Shown: positions 32,506-41,419 of the stretch, piece after piece
How the letters are laid out: each line of letters starts with the position of its first letter
How positions within the stretch are numbered: position 1 is the stretch's first letter
From: Sphingobacterium micropteri
GTDB taxonomy: Bacteria > Bacteroidota > Bacteroidia > Sphingobacteriales > Sphingobacteriaceae
Assembly: GCF_014692515.1 (NCBI RefSeq)
Contig: NZ_JACOIK010000007.1
Location: 186,001 to 250,000, forward strand
Direction: 5' to 3'
Length of the DNA: 64,000 nucleotides
Notes under the pieces: model-generated
Databases searched by the model: none
Told to the model about the DNA's origin: nothing
Seen by the model: only the letters and a program-made list of their open reading frames with translations
Position numbers and translations under genes: made by a program

Positions 32506-33177
32506 ATGGCAGAACGTTATGACCCCAGTTGGGAACCTATTTTAAAGCCTTTGTTTCGACAAGACTATATGCGTAGTCTTTCCGCTTTTGTGCAACATGA
32601 ACGGAAACAGGGCTTAGTCTTTCCGCCCGAAAATCTCGTTTTAAACGCTTTTAGACTAACGCCTTTTGAAGATATTAAGGTCGTCATATTGGGACAAGAC
32701 CCTTACCACAATGATGGACAGGCCCATGGATTGTCATTCTCCGTTCCGGAAGGGATAGCGCTTCCCCCGTCCTTGCGGAATATCTATACGGAGTTGGTGT
32801 CTGATATTTCGGGGTTTCAGTACCCGACTTCCGGTAATTTAACGAAATGGGCTAAGCAGGGTGTGTTATTGTTAAATGCGACGCTTACTGTACGAGCGCA
32901 CCAAGCAGCCTCCCATCAAAAAAGAGGCTGGGAAGAGTTTACTGATCAGATTATTCATCTGGTGTCTCAAAAGCTGGAAAATGTCGTTTTTATATTGTGG
33001 GGGAGCTATGCGCAAAAGAAAGCTATGCTGATTGATGCACAAAAGCACCTGATACTAAAAGCTGTTCATCCGTCACCCCTGTCCGCACATCGCGGATTTT
33101 TCGGCTGTAAGCATTTTTCCCAAGCCAATGCTTATTTAGAAGCTAAAGGCAGAAAGCGTATTGATTGGCAGATTTAA
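32506..33177 (+). CDS. ung: Uracil-DNA glycosylase Ung
   Basis: A 223-residue family-1 uracil-DNA glycosylase that removes uracil from DNA in base excision repair. The water-activating motif GQDPYH has the catalytic Asp at D65, and the HPSPLSAHRGFFGCKHF segment near 188 supplies the catalytic His and minor-groove loop. VLLLNATLTVRAHQA near 125 is the uracil-specificity strand with Asn. The length is typical. The stop codon overlaps the stop of the convergent 33174-34250 gene by 3 nt. Confidence 0.96.
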   Translation: MAERYDPSWEPILKPLFRQDYMRSLSAFVQHERKQGLVFPPENLVLNAFRLTPFEDIKVVILGQDPYHNDGQAHGLSFSVPEGIALPPSLRNIYTELVSDISGFQYPTSGNLTKWAKQGVLLLNATLTVRAHQAASHQKRGWEEFTDQIIHLVSQKLENVVFILWGSYAQKKAMLIDAQKHLILKAVHPSPLSAHRGFFGCKHFSQANAYLEAKGRKRIDWQI

Positions 33178-34250
33178 GCGAAGCGTTCTTTTAGCACGCT
33201 AAATTGATATTCCTGATTCGCCAGACGCTGTAGATGGTGGATGCGTATTTTTCTTCCATGCTGTTTTATATGTGTAAAGAGGAGATGGCTGTCATACGTA
33301 ATTTCAAAAGGTTGTGATAAATCGAAAGATTCCATTGCTTCACCGAGAATGACATATTCCAATTCTCCTTTTGTGGTGAACCGCTTGATAATGACCTGGT
33401 CTTCTGGAGCAGGCTGTAGACTGAACCAAGCCCCATCACCTACACCACCTAGATATTGGGCATCCCTTGGCACCGTAATAGGCTTGGAAGTGAACTTCAT
33501 ATAGCCGATAATCAGGTCGTTAGGTAAAAGGTTTGCTTTCTTCTGTGTTACATTGTCTCTCAGCTTCTTTAACAAAAAGCCGAAAGATTGCCAACGGTTC
33601 ATTCTAAAGTGCTTTAACCCTTGCTCGGGCGAGAACGAATAAATCATACGGTTTGGGACAGCATTTACCACATTGCTGATGGGGCTGGCCTTGATCGTTT
33701 CCGGAAAATTAATGCTATGTCGCCAGGTATACTGTTTGGACGAGCGAATGAGCATGCGGGCAATAAAGCGTGAACAATTGTTGTTATTGCGAGCTACAGC
33801 ACCGTAAGGAAAAGTTCCCTGATGAACACAATCATCGCCATATGCTTTCGCAAGCTCAAAGTTAATATGACGGGCGATAGAAAAATAAAGAACACCGTCT
33901 CCATACATGGCGGGTTTCAATGCCTCGAACTGTTCTACAAGTTCTTCCAGGTTGGCAATATTGTTGTTTTCAAATTTGGCTTTGAGTTTTATCTCTAAAC
34001 GCGGGTCTGAAAATTTGGAGCGCGCGCGGCCGTATCCCCGAGGCGTGATGTAGCGCCCGAAATCATAGAAGAGCATCTCACCGGTTTCTCGCTTAATGAT
34101 AACGATGCCCGTATGACCCACTTTGAAATTCAAGTTTTTTACAATGCCGATTTTCTTAAAAAACATCATCCACTTTTCGTCTCCCCGGATGGTGGCATCA
34201 GGCCATGTTAAAATAAGGGCTAGATCATTATACGTTATACTTGATTGCAT
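33174..34250 (-). CDS. Conserved Bacteroidota protein (DUF6695-like)
   Basis: A 358-residue protein with no signal peptide. The N terminus reads as a conserved block: LALILTWPDATIRGDEKW, then VGHTGIVIIKRETGEMLFYDFGRYITPRGYGRARSKFSDPRL. His51-Thr-Gly and the later NNCSRFIARML contain His, Asn and Cys in the order seen in some NlpC/P60-like or DUF4105-like papain folds, which suggests but does not prove a hydrolase. The middle has a basic region that could bind nucleic acid or phosphate. I recall the family as DUF6695, without function. The lrp gene lies 16 nt upstream on the same strand, so cotranscription is likely. Confidence 0.6.
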   Translation of the reverse strand: MQSSITYNDLALILTWPDATIRGDEKWMMFFKKIGIVKNLNFKVGHTGIVIIKRETGEMLFYDFGRYITPRGYGRARSKFSDPRLEIKLKAKFENNNIANLEELVEQFEALKPAMYGDGVLYFSIARHINFELAKAYGDDCVHQGTFPYGAVARNNNNCSRFIARMLIRSSKQYTWRHSINFPETIKASPISNVVNAVPNRMIYSFSPEQGLKHFRMNRWQSFGFLLKKLRDNVTQKKANLLPNDLIIGYMKFTSKPITVPRDAQYLGGVGDGAWFSLQPAPEDQVIIKRFTTKGELEYVILGEAMESFDLSQPFEITYDSHLLFTHIKQHGRKIRIHHLQRLANQEYQFSVLKERFA

Positions 34251-34266
34251 GAAATTCCTTTTTAGT

Positions 34267-34737
34267 TTAATATTCTAAAGGGATGATAGGCTCTTTTTTG
34301 CTCGTCGACATGATCATCATGGTCTGAAAGGTCTTGACGAATGGTATTTTCGCAATTTTCTCCATAATGACGGCTTCATATGCTTTGATGTCTTTTACGT
34401 ATACCTTTAGCATAAAGTCACAATTCCCGGTAACGTGGTGACATTCCGTTACTTCTGGGATGGTTTTGACAGCTTCCACAAATTCTGGGATAGCATTATG
34501 CGTGTGAAAGTCTAGCGATATTTGTATGAATGACTTAATGCCCAGTCCCAGTTTTTCTTCATCTACAAACGCATGGTAGCTTTTGATAAATCCCGAGTTT
34601 TCCAATTTGCGGACACGTTCCAATGTTGGCGCAGGAGAAAGTCCAATGTTGGAAGCTAGTTGTAAGTTGGTTATCCTTCCATTTTCCTGTAAAAGCTTCA
34701 GGATTTTTAAGTCAGTCTTATCTGGTTGATATGGCAT
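34267..34737 (-). CDS. Lrp/AsnC family transcriptional regulator
   Basis: A 156-residue regulator. The N-terminal HTH spans about residues 5-55 (DLKILKLLQENGRITNLQLASNIGLSPAPTLERVRKLENSGFI), and the C-terminal RAM effector domain covers about 70-145 with the EVTECHHVTGNCDFMLKVYV signature. Lrp proteins sense amino acids and form octamers. An AT-rich perfect palindrome ATTTTATAAAAT (34766-34777) lies about 30 bp upstream of the start and may be an autoregulatory site. It precedes the DUF6695-like gene in the same orientation. Confidence 0.9.
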   Translation of the reverse strand: MPYQPDKTDLKILKLLQENGRITNLQLASNIGLSPAPTLERVRKLENSGFIKSYHAFVDEEKLGLGIKSFIQISLDFHTHNAIPEFVEAVKTIPEVTECHHVTGNCDFMLKVYVKDIKAYEAVIMEKIAKIPFVKTFQTMMIMSTSKKEPIIPLEY

Positions 34738-35067
34738 TTCTATAGTCGGCTAACGTGAATATTATATTTTATAAAATGTAAATGTACAAAATATTATTTG
34801 GCGAGCAAAAAAGTTGCCAGCGTCATATTTGTTATAGATAAAATTTATTTTCTTTTGCTTTCGACATTGTTAAATATTATTTCGAATCATGGTAATGTCA
34901 AAAATACTTTAACGAGATGCATTTAGGGGCGTATAAATGACGTTTGTCATTTTTTTTGCTAAAAAGTAGGCTAACGAGGTCGTTAACTTAGGGTATGTCG
35001 TCTTTTAATCGTATCTTTGTAGTCCAAAATAAGGTAGGAATCGCCGAATTAAAAAAGGGGTAGAGAA
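34738..35067. promoter_or_regulatory. Divergent control region of lrp and sufBCD
   Basis: 330 bp without a gene. It holds the palindrome ATTTTATAAAAT (34766-34777) near lrp, an inverted repeat AAATGAC (34935-34941) / GTCATTT (34946-34952) running into a T-tract, the perfect palindrome TAACGAGGTCGTTA (34972-34985), and the sufB -7 box TATCTTTG (35012-35019). The last palindrome lies 26 nt upstream of the box, over the -33 region, and so is a candidate operator. The leader from the box to the sufB ATG is about 45 nt. Confidence 0.55.
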
Positions 35068-36519
35068 ATGAGTACCAAAGACGATGAATTACTAAAAGAG
35101 CTGGAGCTCGAAGAATATAAATACGGGTTCACGACGGATATTGAAATGGAAATAGCCGCTAAGGGGCTAAGTGAAGATACTGTTCGTTTCATTTCCGCAA
35201 AGAAAAATGAACCTGAATGGTTGTTAGAATGGCGGCTGAAAGCATTGCGTCATTTTCTGACGATGAAGATGCCTACGTGGCAAAACTTTGAAAGTCCGGA
35301 TGTGGATTTTCAGGATATTTCCTATTATGCCGCGCCAAAGCCAAAAAAACAGTTGGAAAGTTTGGATGAGGTAGATCCAGAGTTGCTTTCGACATTCGAA
35401 AAATTGGGAATCCCGTTGGACGAGCAGAAAGTTTTAGCTGGCGTGGTGGCTGTTGATGCGGTGTTTGATTCCGTTTCTGTCAAGACGACGTTTCGGGAGA
35501 AGTTGAAAGAGCAGGGCGTTATTTTCTGTTCTTTTGGTGAAGCCGTTCAAGAGCATCCAGATTTGGTAAAGAAATATCTGGGTACGGTCGTGCCACAAAC
35601 CGATAATATCTATGCGGCTTTAAATTCTGCTGTATTTTCAGATGGTTCCTTTGTGTATATTCCGAAAGGCGTAAGGTGTCCGATGGAACTTTCTACGTAT
35701 TTCCGGATAAATGCGGAGAACACCGGACAGTTTGAGCGTACATTAATCGTGGCAGAAGAAGGATCGTATGTTTCCTATCTGGAAGGTTGTACAGCTCCAA
35801 TGCGTGATGAAAATCAACTGCATGCAGCCGTGGTCGAACTGATTGCTGAGCGGGATGCGGAAATTAAATATTCGACTGTGCAGAACTGGTATCCGGGGGA
35901 TAAGGATGGCAAGGGCGGTATCTATAATTTTGTGACGAAGCGTGGTATTTGCAAAGGAGACAATGCAAAGATTTCGTGGACACAAGTGGAAACAGGTTCT
36001 GCCATTACGTGGAAATATCCAGGTGTTATCTTGAAAGGTGATAATTCTGTAGGTGAATTTTATTCTGTCGCAATGACACGTAATAAACAGATCGCTGATA
36101 CCGGAACAAAAATGGTCCATCTTGGTAAAAACACACGTTCTAAGATTGTGTCAAAAGGTATTTCTGCCGGTTTGAGCCACAACAGCTATAGAGGGTTGGT
36201 GAAAATAGGTCCAAATGCCGACAAAGCGAGAAACTTTACCCAATGTGACTCGCTGTTGATTGGAGATCGTTGCGGAGCGCACACGTTCCCTTATATAGAA
36301 AGTAGAAACCGTACAGCGATGTTGGAACATGAGGCAACAACATCGAAGATTGGTGAAGATCAGGTTTTCTATCTAAACCAAAGAGGGATTGACCCAGAGA
36401 AGGCTGTTGGTTTGATTGTTAACGGCTACGCCAAAGAGGTATTAAATCAACTGCCGATGGAGTTTGCGGTAGAAGCGCAAAAGTTATTGGCGATTTCCTT
36501 GGAAGGATCGGTAGGGTAG
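35068..36519 (+). CDS. sufB: Fe-S cluster assembly protein SufB
   Basis: A 483-residue scaffold subunit of the SufBCD complex, which assembles Fe-S clusters in the cytoplasm with ATP energy from SufC. Family segments are clear: [21 protein letters not shown] (about 195-215), LEGCTAPM (about 240), [30 protein letters not shown] (about 370-400) with the ligand Cys in the last part, and the C-terminal [12 protein letters not shown]. Upstream is a strong -7 box and a palindrome. sufC begins 28 nt after the stop. Length is normal for the family. Confidence 0.97.
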   Translation: MSTKDDELLKELELEEYKYGFTTDIEMEIAAKGLSEDTVRFISAKKNEPEWLLEWRLKALRHFLTMKMPTWQNFESPDVDFQDISYYAAPKPKKQLESLDEVDPELLSTFEKLGIPLDEQKVLAGVVAVDAVFDSVSVKTTFREKLKEQGVIFCSFGEAVQEHPDLVKKYLGTVVPQTDNIYAALNSAVFSDGSFVYIPKGVRCPMELSTYFRINAENTGQFERTLIVAEEGSYVSYLEGCTAPMRDENQLHAAVVELIAERDAEIKYSTVQNWYPGDKDGKGGIYNFVTKRGICKGDNAKISWTQVETGSAITWKYPGVILKGDNSVGEFYSVAMTRNKQIADTGTKMVHLGKNTRSKIVSKGISAGLSHNSYRGLVKIGPNADKARNFTQCDSLLIGDRCGAHTFPYIESRNRTAMLEHEATTSKIGEDQVFYLNQRGIDPEKAVGLIVNGYAKEVLNQLPMEFAVEAQKLLAISLEGSVG

Positions 36520-36547
36520 TCATATTTAAATTTCCAAATTAAAGAAA

Positions 36548-37306
36548 ATGTTATCAGTTAAGAATTTACACGCGTCTGTAGACGGTAAACAAATATTAAA
36601 AGGATTAGATTTAGAAGTCAAAGCAGGCGAAATTCACGCTATTATGGGGCCGAACGGCGCCGGAAAAAGTACGTTAGGAAATGTGCTGGCTGGTCGTGAC
36701 GCTTATGAGGTTACGGAGGGCTCTGCATTGTTGGAGGGCGTTGATTTATTAGATTTATCACCGGAAGATCGGGCTCGTGAAGGTCTTTTCTTAGCGTTTC
36801 AATATCCGGTAGAAATTCCGGGGGTATCCAATATTAATTTCTTGAAGACCGCTGTAAACGATATACGGGAGTATAAAGGCTTGCCACCAATGGAGGCAAA
36901 AGAGTTTTTACAATTGGTGAAAGAAAAGCAGAAGCTGGTCGATTTTTCCGCAAACCTCGCTAACCGTTCCTTGAACGAAGGGTTTTCGGGAGGTGAAAAG
37001 AAGCGTAACGAGATATTCCAACTTGCGATGTTAAATCCGAAGTTAGCGATCTTAGATGAGACCGATTCAGGTCTTGATATTGATGCGTTGCGTATTGTAG
37101 CCAATGGGGTAAACCAGTTGCGTTCTGAAAACAATGCATTTGTAGTCATTACACACTACCAACGTTTGTTAGATTATATCATACCAGACTTTGTTCACGT
37201 ATTGTATAACGGACGCATTGTGAAAACCGGTCCCAAAGAGTTGGCGCTGGAGTTGGAGGAAAAAGGTTACGATTGGCTAAAAGAATACGACACGCAAACC
37301 GCATAA
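36548..37306 (+). CDS. sufC: Fe-S cluster assembly ATPase SufC
   Basis: A 252-residue ABC-type ATPase without membrane domain. Walker A is GPNGAGKST (about 35-43), the signature is FSGGEKKRNEIFQ (about 148) and Walker B is LAILDETDSGLDIDAL (about 171), all as in SufC; the characteristic 'FSGGEKKR' replaces LSGGQ. It binds SufB and SufD and drives cluster assembly. Spacing to sufB is 28 nt and to sufD 48 nt, so they form an operon. sufE and sufS are not found in this window. Confidence 0.97.
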   Translation: MLSVKNLHASVDGKQILKGLDLEVKAGEIHAIMGPNGAGKSTLGNVLAGRDAYEVTEGSALLEGVDLLDLSPEDRAREGLFLAFQYPVEIPGVSNINFLKTAVNDIREYKGLPPMEAKEFLQLVKEKQKLVDFSANLANRSLNEGFSGGEKKRNEIFQLAMLNPKLAILDETDSGLDIDALRIVANGVNQLRSENNAFVVITHYQRLLDYIIPDFVHVLYNGRIVKTGPKELALELEEKGYDWLKEYDTQTA

Positions 37307-37354
37307 CGAAATTTATCCATGGATAAAGTAGATAGCGGATTGATAAAAAAGAAC

Positions 37355-38662
37355 ATGAGTACAATAGTTGCAGATTCATTATATCAACAGTTGGTTTCGA
37401 GTTTTCAAGAGCTCGATATGCAAGAACCGTCACATTTGACAACCTTGCGTCAGGAGGCTTTTGAACGGTTTCAACAAGAGGGTTTTCCAACTGTTAAGAA
37501 CGAAGAATGGAAATATACCAATATACACCCTCTAATCAATGCAACCTATGCGTTGAACCCTTCGATAGATCCGGACACTGCGAATGTCGATAAAGCGAAT
37601 ATTCCCGGTTTGGATGCCCATCGAATAGTATTGATTAACGGGCAGTATGTTTTGGCGTTCTCTTCTCTTGAAGATGAGATTGGTTTAGTGGTGAAATCCA
37701 TTAACGAAGCGCATACAGAAGCTAACTTTGAAAAACACTACGCACAGCATGCCGATAAATCGGATAACGTGATGGTGCAATTAAACACGGCGCTCAATAC
37801 AGCGGGCGTGTATTTGTCGGTTGCGAAAGGCAAAGTGATTTCCAAACCTATTCACATCGTGCATGTAGCAATGGGCGAGGAAGCTTTTTTTGCGCAGACA
37901 CGTAACCTAATCGTGGTAGAAGCCCATGCAGAGGTGGAAATTATAGAATCTTTTGTTACGATGGATGGTACAGCTCACAATGTACATAACAAAGTGACAG
38001 AGATTGTCGTAGAAGAGCATGCGAAAGTGCAGCATTACTATCTACAAGTGGCTGATGCAACGAGCCATTATATCATGCATACGGAGGTTTATCAAGAACA
38101 ATATAGTCTGTATAACAACTATAACTGTAATTTGCCCGGTGCATCTTTTGTACGGCACAACATCAATGTCCGTTTGGACGCTGAGCAGGTGGAATCACAT
38201 TTATATGGTATTAATTTAACGGCAGATAAACAGTTGGTCGACAACCATACCATTGTGGATCATATGAAACCACATTGCGAATCTTATGAATGGTATAAGA
38301 ATATCCCGCAGGACGAATCCACCGCGGTATTCAATGGTAAGATTTTTGTACGTGAAGATGCCCAAAAAACAAATGCCTTTCAACAAAACAACAATATGCT
38401 TATCGGCGATAAGTCAGCTGTATATACCAAACCCCAATTAGAAATTTTTGCAGATGACGTGAAATGTTCACATGGTTGTACCATGGGGCAGTTTGATGAC
38501 GATGCTTTGTTTTATTTACGTGCTCGCGGTATCGGTGAGGAAGCTGCTCGGGTATTATTGGTACACGCATTTGCCTTTGATGTTACCTCCCGTTTCTCTA
38601 ATGAGAAGGTTCGTCAATATATAGAACATCTCGTAGAAAAGGGATTAGAAAAGAATAAGTAG
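37355..38662 (+). CDS. sufD: Fe-S cluster assembly protein SufD
   Basis: A 435-residue paralogue of SufB. It carries the ILP-type C-terminal segment KCSHGCTMGQFDDDALFYLRARGI (about 380-402), where SufD keeps the conserved H-G-C-T pattern, and the N-terminal NEEWKYTN motif near 45. It partners SufB in the scaffold heterodimer, probably supporting iron entry. The ATG at 37355 (MSTIVADSLYQQL) matches the usual family start; the ATG at 37319 would add 12 unusual residues. A strong terminator follows. Confidence 0.94.
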   Translation: MSTIVADSLYQQLVSSFQELDMQEPSHLTTLRQEAFERFQQEGFPTVKNEEWKYTNIHPLINATYALNPSIDPDTANVDKANIPGLDAHRIVLINGQYVLAFSSLEDEIGLVVKSINEAHTEANFEKHYAQHADKSDNVMVQLNTALNTAGVYLSVAKGKVISKPIHIVHVAMGEEAFFAQTRNLIVVEAHAEVEIIESFVTMDGTAHNVHNKVTEIVVEEHAKVQHYYLQVADATSHYIMHTEVYQEQYSLYNNYNCNLPGASFVRHNINVRLDAEQVESHLYGINLTADKQLVDNHTIVDHMKPHCESYEWYKNIPQDESTAVFNGKIFVREDAQKTNAFQQNNNMLIGDKSAVYTKPQLEIFADDVKCSHGCTMGQFDDDALFYLRARGIGEEAARVLLVHAFAFDVTSRFSNEKVRQYIEHLVEKGLEKNK

Positions 38663-38690
38663 TTTTTCATATATATTATTAGTGATAAAG

Positions 38691-38720
38691 GCGTCAGAAT
38701 CGATTCTGACGCTTTTTTTT
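38691..38720 (+). terminator. Terminator of the sufBCD operon
   Basis: Perfect self-complementary stem GCGTCAGAAT / ATTCTGACGC around a CG centre (38691-38712) followed by eight T (38713-38720). Strong rho-independent terminator 28 nt after the sufD stop. Confidence 0.92.
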
Positions 38721-38783
38721 GATGTTTATCCTTCTCTATAAAATCAGTAGGAAATATGATGACAGGGGCTCATCCTGATTTAC

Positions 38784-38818
38784 AAAAAAGGAGCCTCCGA
38801 ATATTTTCAGAGGCTCCT
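38784..38818 (-). terminator. Terminator of tRNA-Gly
   Basis: On the minus strand AGGAGCCTC / GAGGCTCCT with a 12-nt loop, followed by a run of U (the A-tract at 38784-38789 on plus). It lies 6 nt after the tRNA 3' end. Confidence 0.88.
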
Positions 38819-38824
38819 CTTGTG

Positions 38825-38898
38825 AGCGAAAGACGAGATTCGAACTCGCGACCCCAACCTTGGCAAGGTTGTGCTCTACCAACTGAGCTACTTTCGCT
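38825..38898 (-). tRNA. tRNA-Gly (anticodon GCC)
   Basis: A 74-nt cloverleaf on the minus strand. Acceptor arms AGCGAAA and TTTCGCT pair fully. The anticodon stem CAACC/GGTTG encloses the loop TTGCCAA, giving anticodon GCC. The T arm has GAGTTCGAATCTC. The 3' CCA is not encoded. It is followed by its own terminator and preceded by a 25-bp T/A palindrome. Confidence 0.97.
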
Positions 38899-38948
38899 GA
38901 TGGTGGTACAAAGATAGCGATTCGGAATATATCTGTCAATAGCCTTTG

Positions 38949-38973
38949 TTTCTTTTTTCGTCGAAAAAAGAAA
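38949..38973. repeat. Solo T-run/A-run palindrome
   Basis: TTTCTTTTTTCG (38949-38960), one T, then CGAAAAAAGAAA (38962-38973): a perfect 12-bp inverted repeat with a 1-nt loop. It has the same design as the border hairpins of the five structured repeats but no module A next to it. It sits between the tRNA-Gly gene and the -7 box of the 39017 gene. Confidence 0.65.
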
Positions 38974-38974
38974 T

Positions 38975-38982
38975 TACCTTTG
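38975..38982 (+). promoter_or_regulatory. -7 promoter box of FAD-protein gene
   Basis: TACCTTTG, 34 nt before the ATG at 39017, directly after the solo palindrome. Confidence 0.55.
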
Positions 38983-39016
38983 TATTGATTTTGGGATAAA
39001 AACCCAGCCAACAGCT

Positions 39017-40576
39017 ATGCAGAAAGAAATAGAAATTGCGGTAGCACCGGAAAATATCCAGGACACCGAACATCTGATCGTACTCGGTTGTAAACAGCTG
39101 AACGTGGAACGTTCCCGCATACAGGGGCATCATGTCCGCAAACGCTCTATCGACGCTCGAGGGCGCAAAGTGGTATATCGTCTTCGGGTCGTTTTTTATA
39201 TCGACGGACCACCTATTCCCGACATTCATTTGCCTTCCATTAAGCGGGTACATGATGCCACACGAGTCATCATTATTGGCGCAGGTCCGGCAGGTTTATT
39301 TGCCGCATACCGTTGCCTGGAACGCGGACTGAAGCCTATCGTGATCGAACGCGGGAAGCCCGTAAAGGAAAGACGGCGCGATCTTGCTAAAATAAACCGG
39401 GAAGGCTTTGTAAACCCCGAGTCCAACTACTGCTTTGGTGAAGGTGGAGCAGGCACTTATTCAGACGGTAAACTCTATACCCGGTCCGATAAGCGCGGCG
39501 ACGTGGATAAGGTGCTGCGTATTTTTGTACAACATGGTGCGCCGGAAGATATTCTGGTAGATGCTCGTCCGCATATTGGCACGAACAAACTTCCCCACAT
39601 CATCGAAGACATGCGGAATACCATTTTGGAATTTGGTGGTGAGATCAGGTTCGATTGCCGTGTTGATGATATCTTGGTCGATTTCGGGCAGGTAAAGGCG
39701 GTGCGGACATCGACCGGAGAAACGATAAAAGCAGATCATGTCATTGTTGCGACCGGGCACTCCGCTCGTGATATCTTTCATCTTTTCCGGCAGAAAGGCT
39801 GGCTGATCGAAGCCAAACCGTTTGCACTGGGCGTTCGCATCGAACACCCGCAGCAGATTATCGATCAGGTACAATACCATTGTTCGACGCGGCCGCAAAA
39901 CCTTCCGCCAGCTTATTATAGCTTGGTAGAACAGGTCAATCAGCGGGGTGTTTTTTCCTTTTGTATGTGTCCGGGTGGGGTTATTGCCCCCTGCTCTACG
40001 GAGCCAGACGAAATTGTGGTGAACGGCTGGTCTCCCTCAAAACGGAATAATCCACATGCCAATTCCGGCACAGTGATCCAGATCAATATGGAGGATGTGC
40101 CGAGCGCGCTATCCGATCCTTTTGCTTTATTGCGCTTTCAGCAGGATATCGAACAGCAGGCTTTTCGTTTAGGCGGGGGCAGCTTGGTAGCACCAGCACA
40201 ACGGATGGTAGATTTTGTCCAGCAGAAAGTATCCGCCACGCTCCCCGAAAATTCCTATAAACCCGGAACAAAAAGCGTCGACCTCAACGAAGTATTGCCA
40301 AGCTTCGTACATGAAGCCCTGCGGGGCGCACTCCCGCTTTTCGGCAAAAAGATGAAGGGGTATTATACGAATGAAGCTATATTGGTGGGTGTTGAATCCC
40401 GTACATCTTCTCCCGTCCGAATTCCACGGAACAAGGAAACGCTGCAACATCCGGAAATTTCGGGACTTTATCCTTGCGGAGAAGGCGCAGGCTACGCCGG
40501 AGGGATCGTTTCCGCAGCCATTGACGGTATAAATTGTGTGGACGCCATCTCAAGAAATGTATACAATATGAGATAG
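39017..40576 (+). CDS. Uncharacterised FAD-dependent dehydrogenase (COG2509 type)
   Basis: A 519-residue flavoprotein. An N-terminal domain of about 85 residues precedes the FAD Rossmann motif IIGAGPAGLFAAYRC (about 88-102). The characteristic CFGEGGAGTYSDGKLYTR follows at about 138-155, and the C-terminal GLYPCGEGAGYAGGIVSAAIDG closes the FAD site. This group of NAD(P)/FAD proteins has an rhodopsin-free, soluble build and no assigned substrate. GC is slightly higher than in neighbours. Downstream lies repeat R5. No operon partner. The identity as COG2509 is by recognisable motifs only. Confidence 0.85.
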   Translation: MQKEIEIAVAPENIQDTEHLIVLGCKQLNVERSRIQGHHVRKRSIDARGRKVVYRLRVVFYIDGPPIPDIHLPSIKRVHDATRVIIIGAGPAGLFAAYRCLERGLKPIVIERGKPVKERRRDLAKINREGFVNPESNYCFGEGGAGTYSDGKLYTRSDKRGDVDKVLRIFVQHGAPEDILVDARPHIGTNKLPHIIEDMRNTILEFGGEIRFDCRVDDILVDFGQVKAVRTSTGETIKADHVIVATGHSARDIFHLFRQKGWLIEAKPFALGVRIEHPQQIIDQVQYHCSTRPQNLPPAYYSLVEQVNQRGVFSFCMCPGGVIAPCSTEPDEIVVNGWSPSKRNNPHANSGTVIQINMEDVPSALSDPFALLRFQQDIEQQAFRLGGGSLVAPAQRMVDFVQQKVSATLPENSYKPGTKSVDLNEVLPSFVHEALRGALPLFGKKMKGYYTNEAILVGVESRTSSPVRIPRNKETLQHPEISGLYPCGEGAGYAGGIVSAAIDGINCVDAISRNVYNMR

Positions 40577-40654
40577 GTAGGCAATGATACGGCATGAAGC
40601 CATAATAAAGGAGTCCGTAAAATTTGAGCGATGTCAAATATTCACACTTGAAAG

Positions 40655-40790
40655 ATTGCACTACCCCTCCTTAGCCTCTAAAGGCCACATCCAGGTATTT
40701 GAGATATGTACAAACTACCCATAGCACTATCCCTTCCACTCAAATATCTGAAGTGGCGATTTTTTCCGTCCTTTTTTCTAAAAAAAGGAC
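40655..40790 (-). repeat. Structured repeat copy R5 (module A)
   Basis: Minus-strand copy between the FAD-protein gene and lemA. On plus the arms are GGCCACATCCAGGTATTTGA from 40683 (to 40703 with G) and CTCAAATATCTGAAGTGGC (40739-40757). Border hairpin GTCCTTTTTT (40768-40777) / AAAAAAGGAC (40781-40790). In minus sense the loop has GGGATAGTGC and AGTTTGTACAT, and the tail has GGGGTAGTGCAAT (40655-40686 region). No gene is seen in 40577-40832. Confidence 0.8.
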
Positions 40791-40832
40791 AATAAATAGT
40801 ATTTTTATAAAAATTTGAATAATATTTTACAG

Positions 40833-41411
40833 ATGAAAAGATTAGTTATTGCAATCGTAGGTTTGTTTACGGCGCTGTCATTCAGCTCTTGTGGATATAA
40901 CACCATGGTCTCCAAAGATGAGAATGTAAAAGGGAAATGGGCACAGGTAGAAAATGCCTATCAACGTCGTGCAGACTTGATTCCTAATTTGGTCGCAACG
41001 GTAAAAGGTGCTGCTGAACACGAAGAAGGCACATTGACCGCGGTTGTGGAAGCACGGGCCAAAGCTACATCCGTAACAGTTGACCCTTCTAATCTATCGG
41101 AAGAAGCTATTGCCAACTACCAACAAACGCAGGACGCCCTGTCGCAGTCCATCGGAAGATTGTTAGTGAGTGTGGAAGCTTATCCGGATTTGAAAGCGAA
41201 TTCGAATTTTCAAGAATTGCAAGTACAGTTAGAGGGAACGGAAAACCGTATTTCTGTAGAACGCCGTTCCTACAATGAAGCTGTTCAAGATTATAATACC
41301 ACGGTACGGAGCTTTCCAAATAATATTATGGCCGGCATTTTCGGCTTTAAACCGAAAGGAACGTTTCAAGCCGCCGAAGGGTCCGATAAGGCACCTACGG
41401 TAGAATTTTAG
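40833..41411 (+). CDS. lemA: LemA family lipoprotein
   Basis: A 192-residue protein with signal peptide MKRLVIAIVGLFTALSFSSC, whose final Cys is a lipobox cysteine near residue 20. The body is the LemA antiparallel helix bundle: VENAYQRRADLIPNLVATVKGAAEHE (about 41-66), SRL-like YPDLKANSNFQELQ (about 123-136) and the C-terminal PNNIMAGIFGFKPKGTF. LemA proteins associate with TPM-domain and M48-type membrane quality-control genes. Start 40833 is preferred to 40815 since it begins the signal peptide. The next gene starts at the stop codon, in a three-gene lemA-TPM-TPM operon. Confidence 0.9.
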   Translation: MKRLVIAIVGLFTALSFSSCGYNTMVSKDENVKGKWAQVENAYQRRADLIPNLVATVKGAAEHEEGTLTAVVEARAKATSVTVDPSNLSEEAIANYQQTQDALSQSIGRLLVSVEAYPDLKANSNFQELQVQLEGTENRISVERRSYNEAVQDYNTTVRSFPNNIMAGIFGFKPKGTFQAAEGSDKAPTVEF

Positions 41412-41419
41412 TGTTTGAT

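Noticed and set aside
38825..38973. tRNA-Gly as an integration site for a mobile element
   Set aside because: No integrase, no direct repeat of the tRNA 3' end and ordinary housekeeping genes on both sides.
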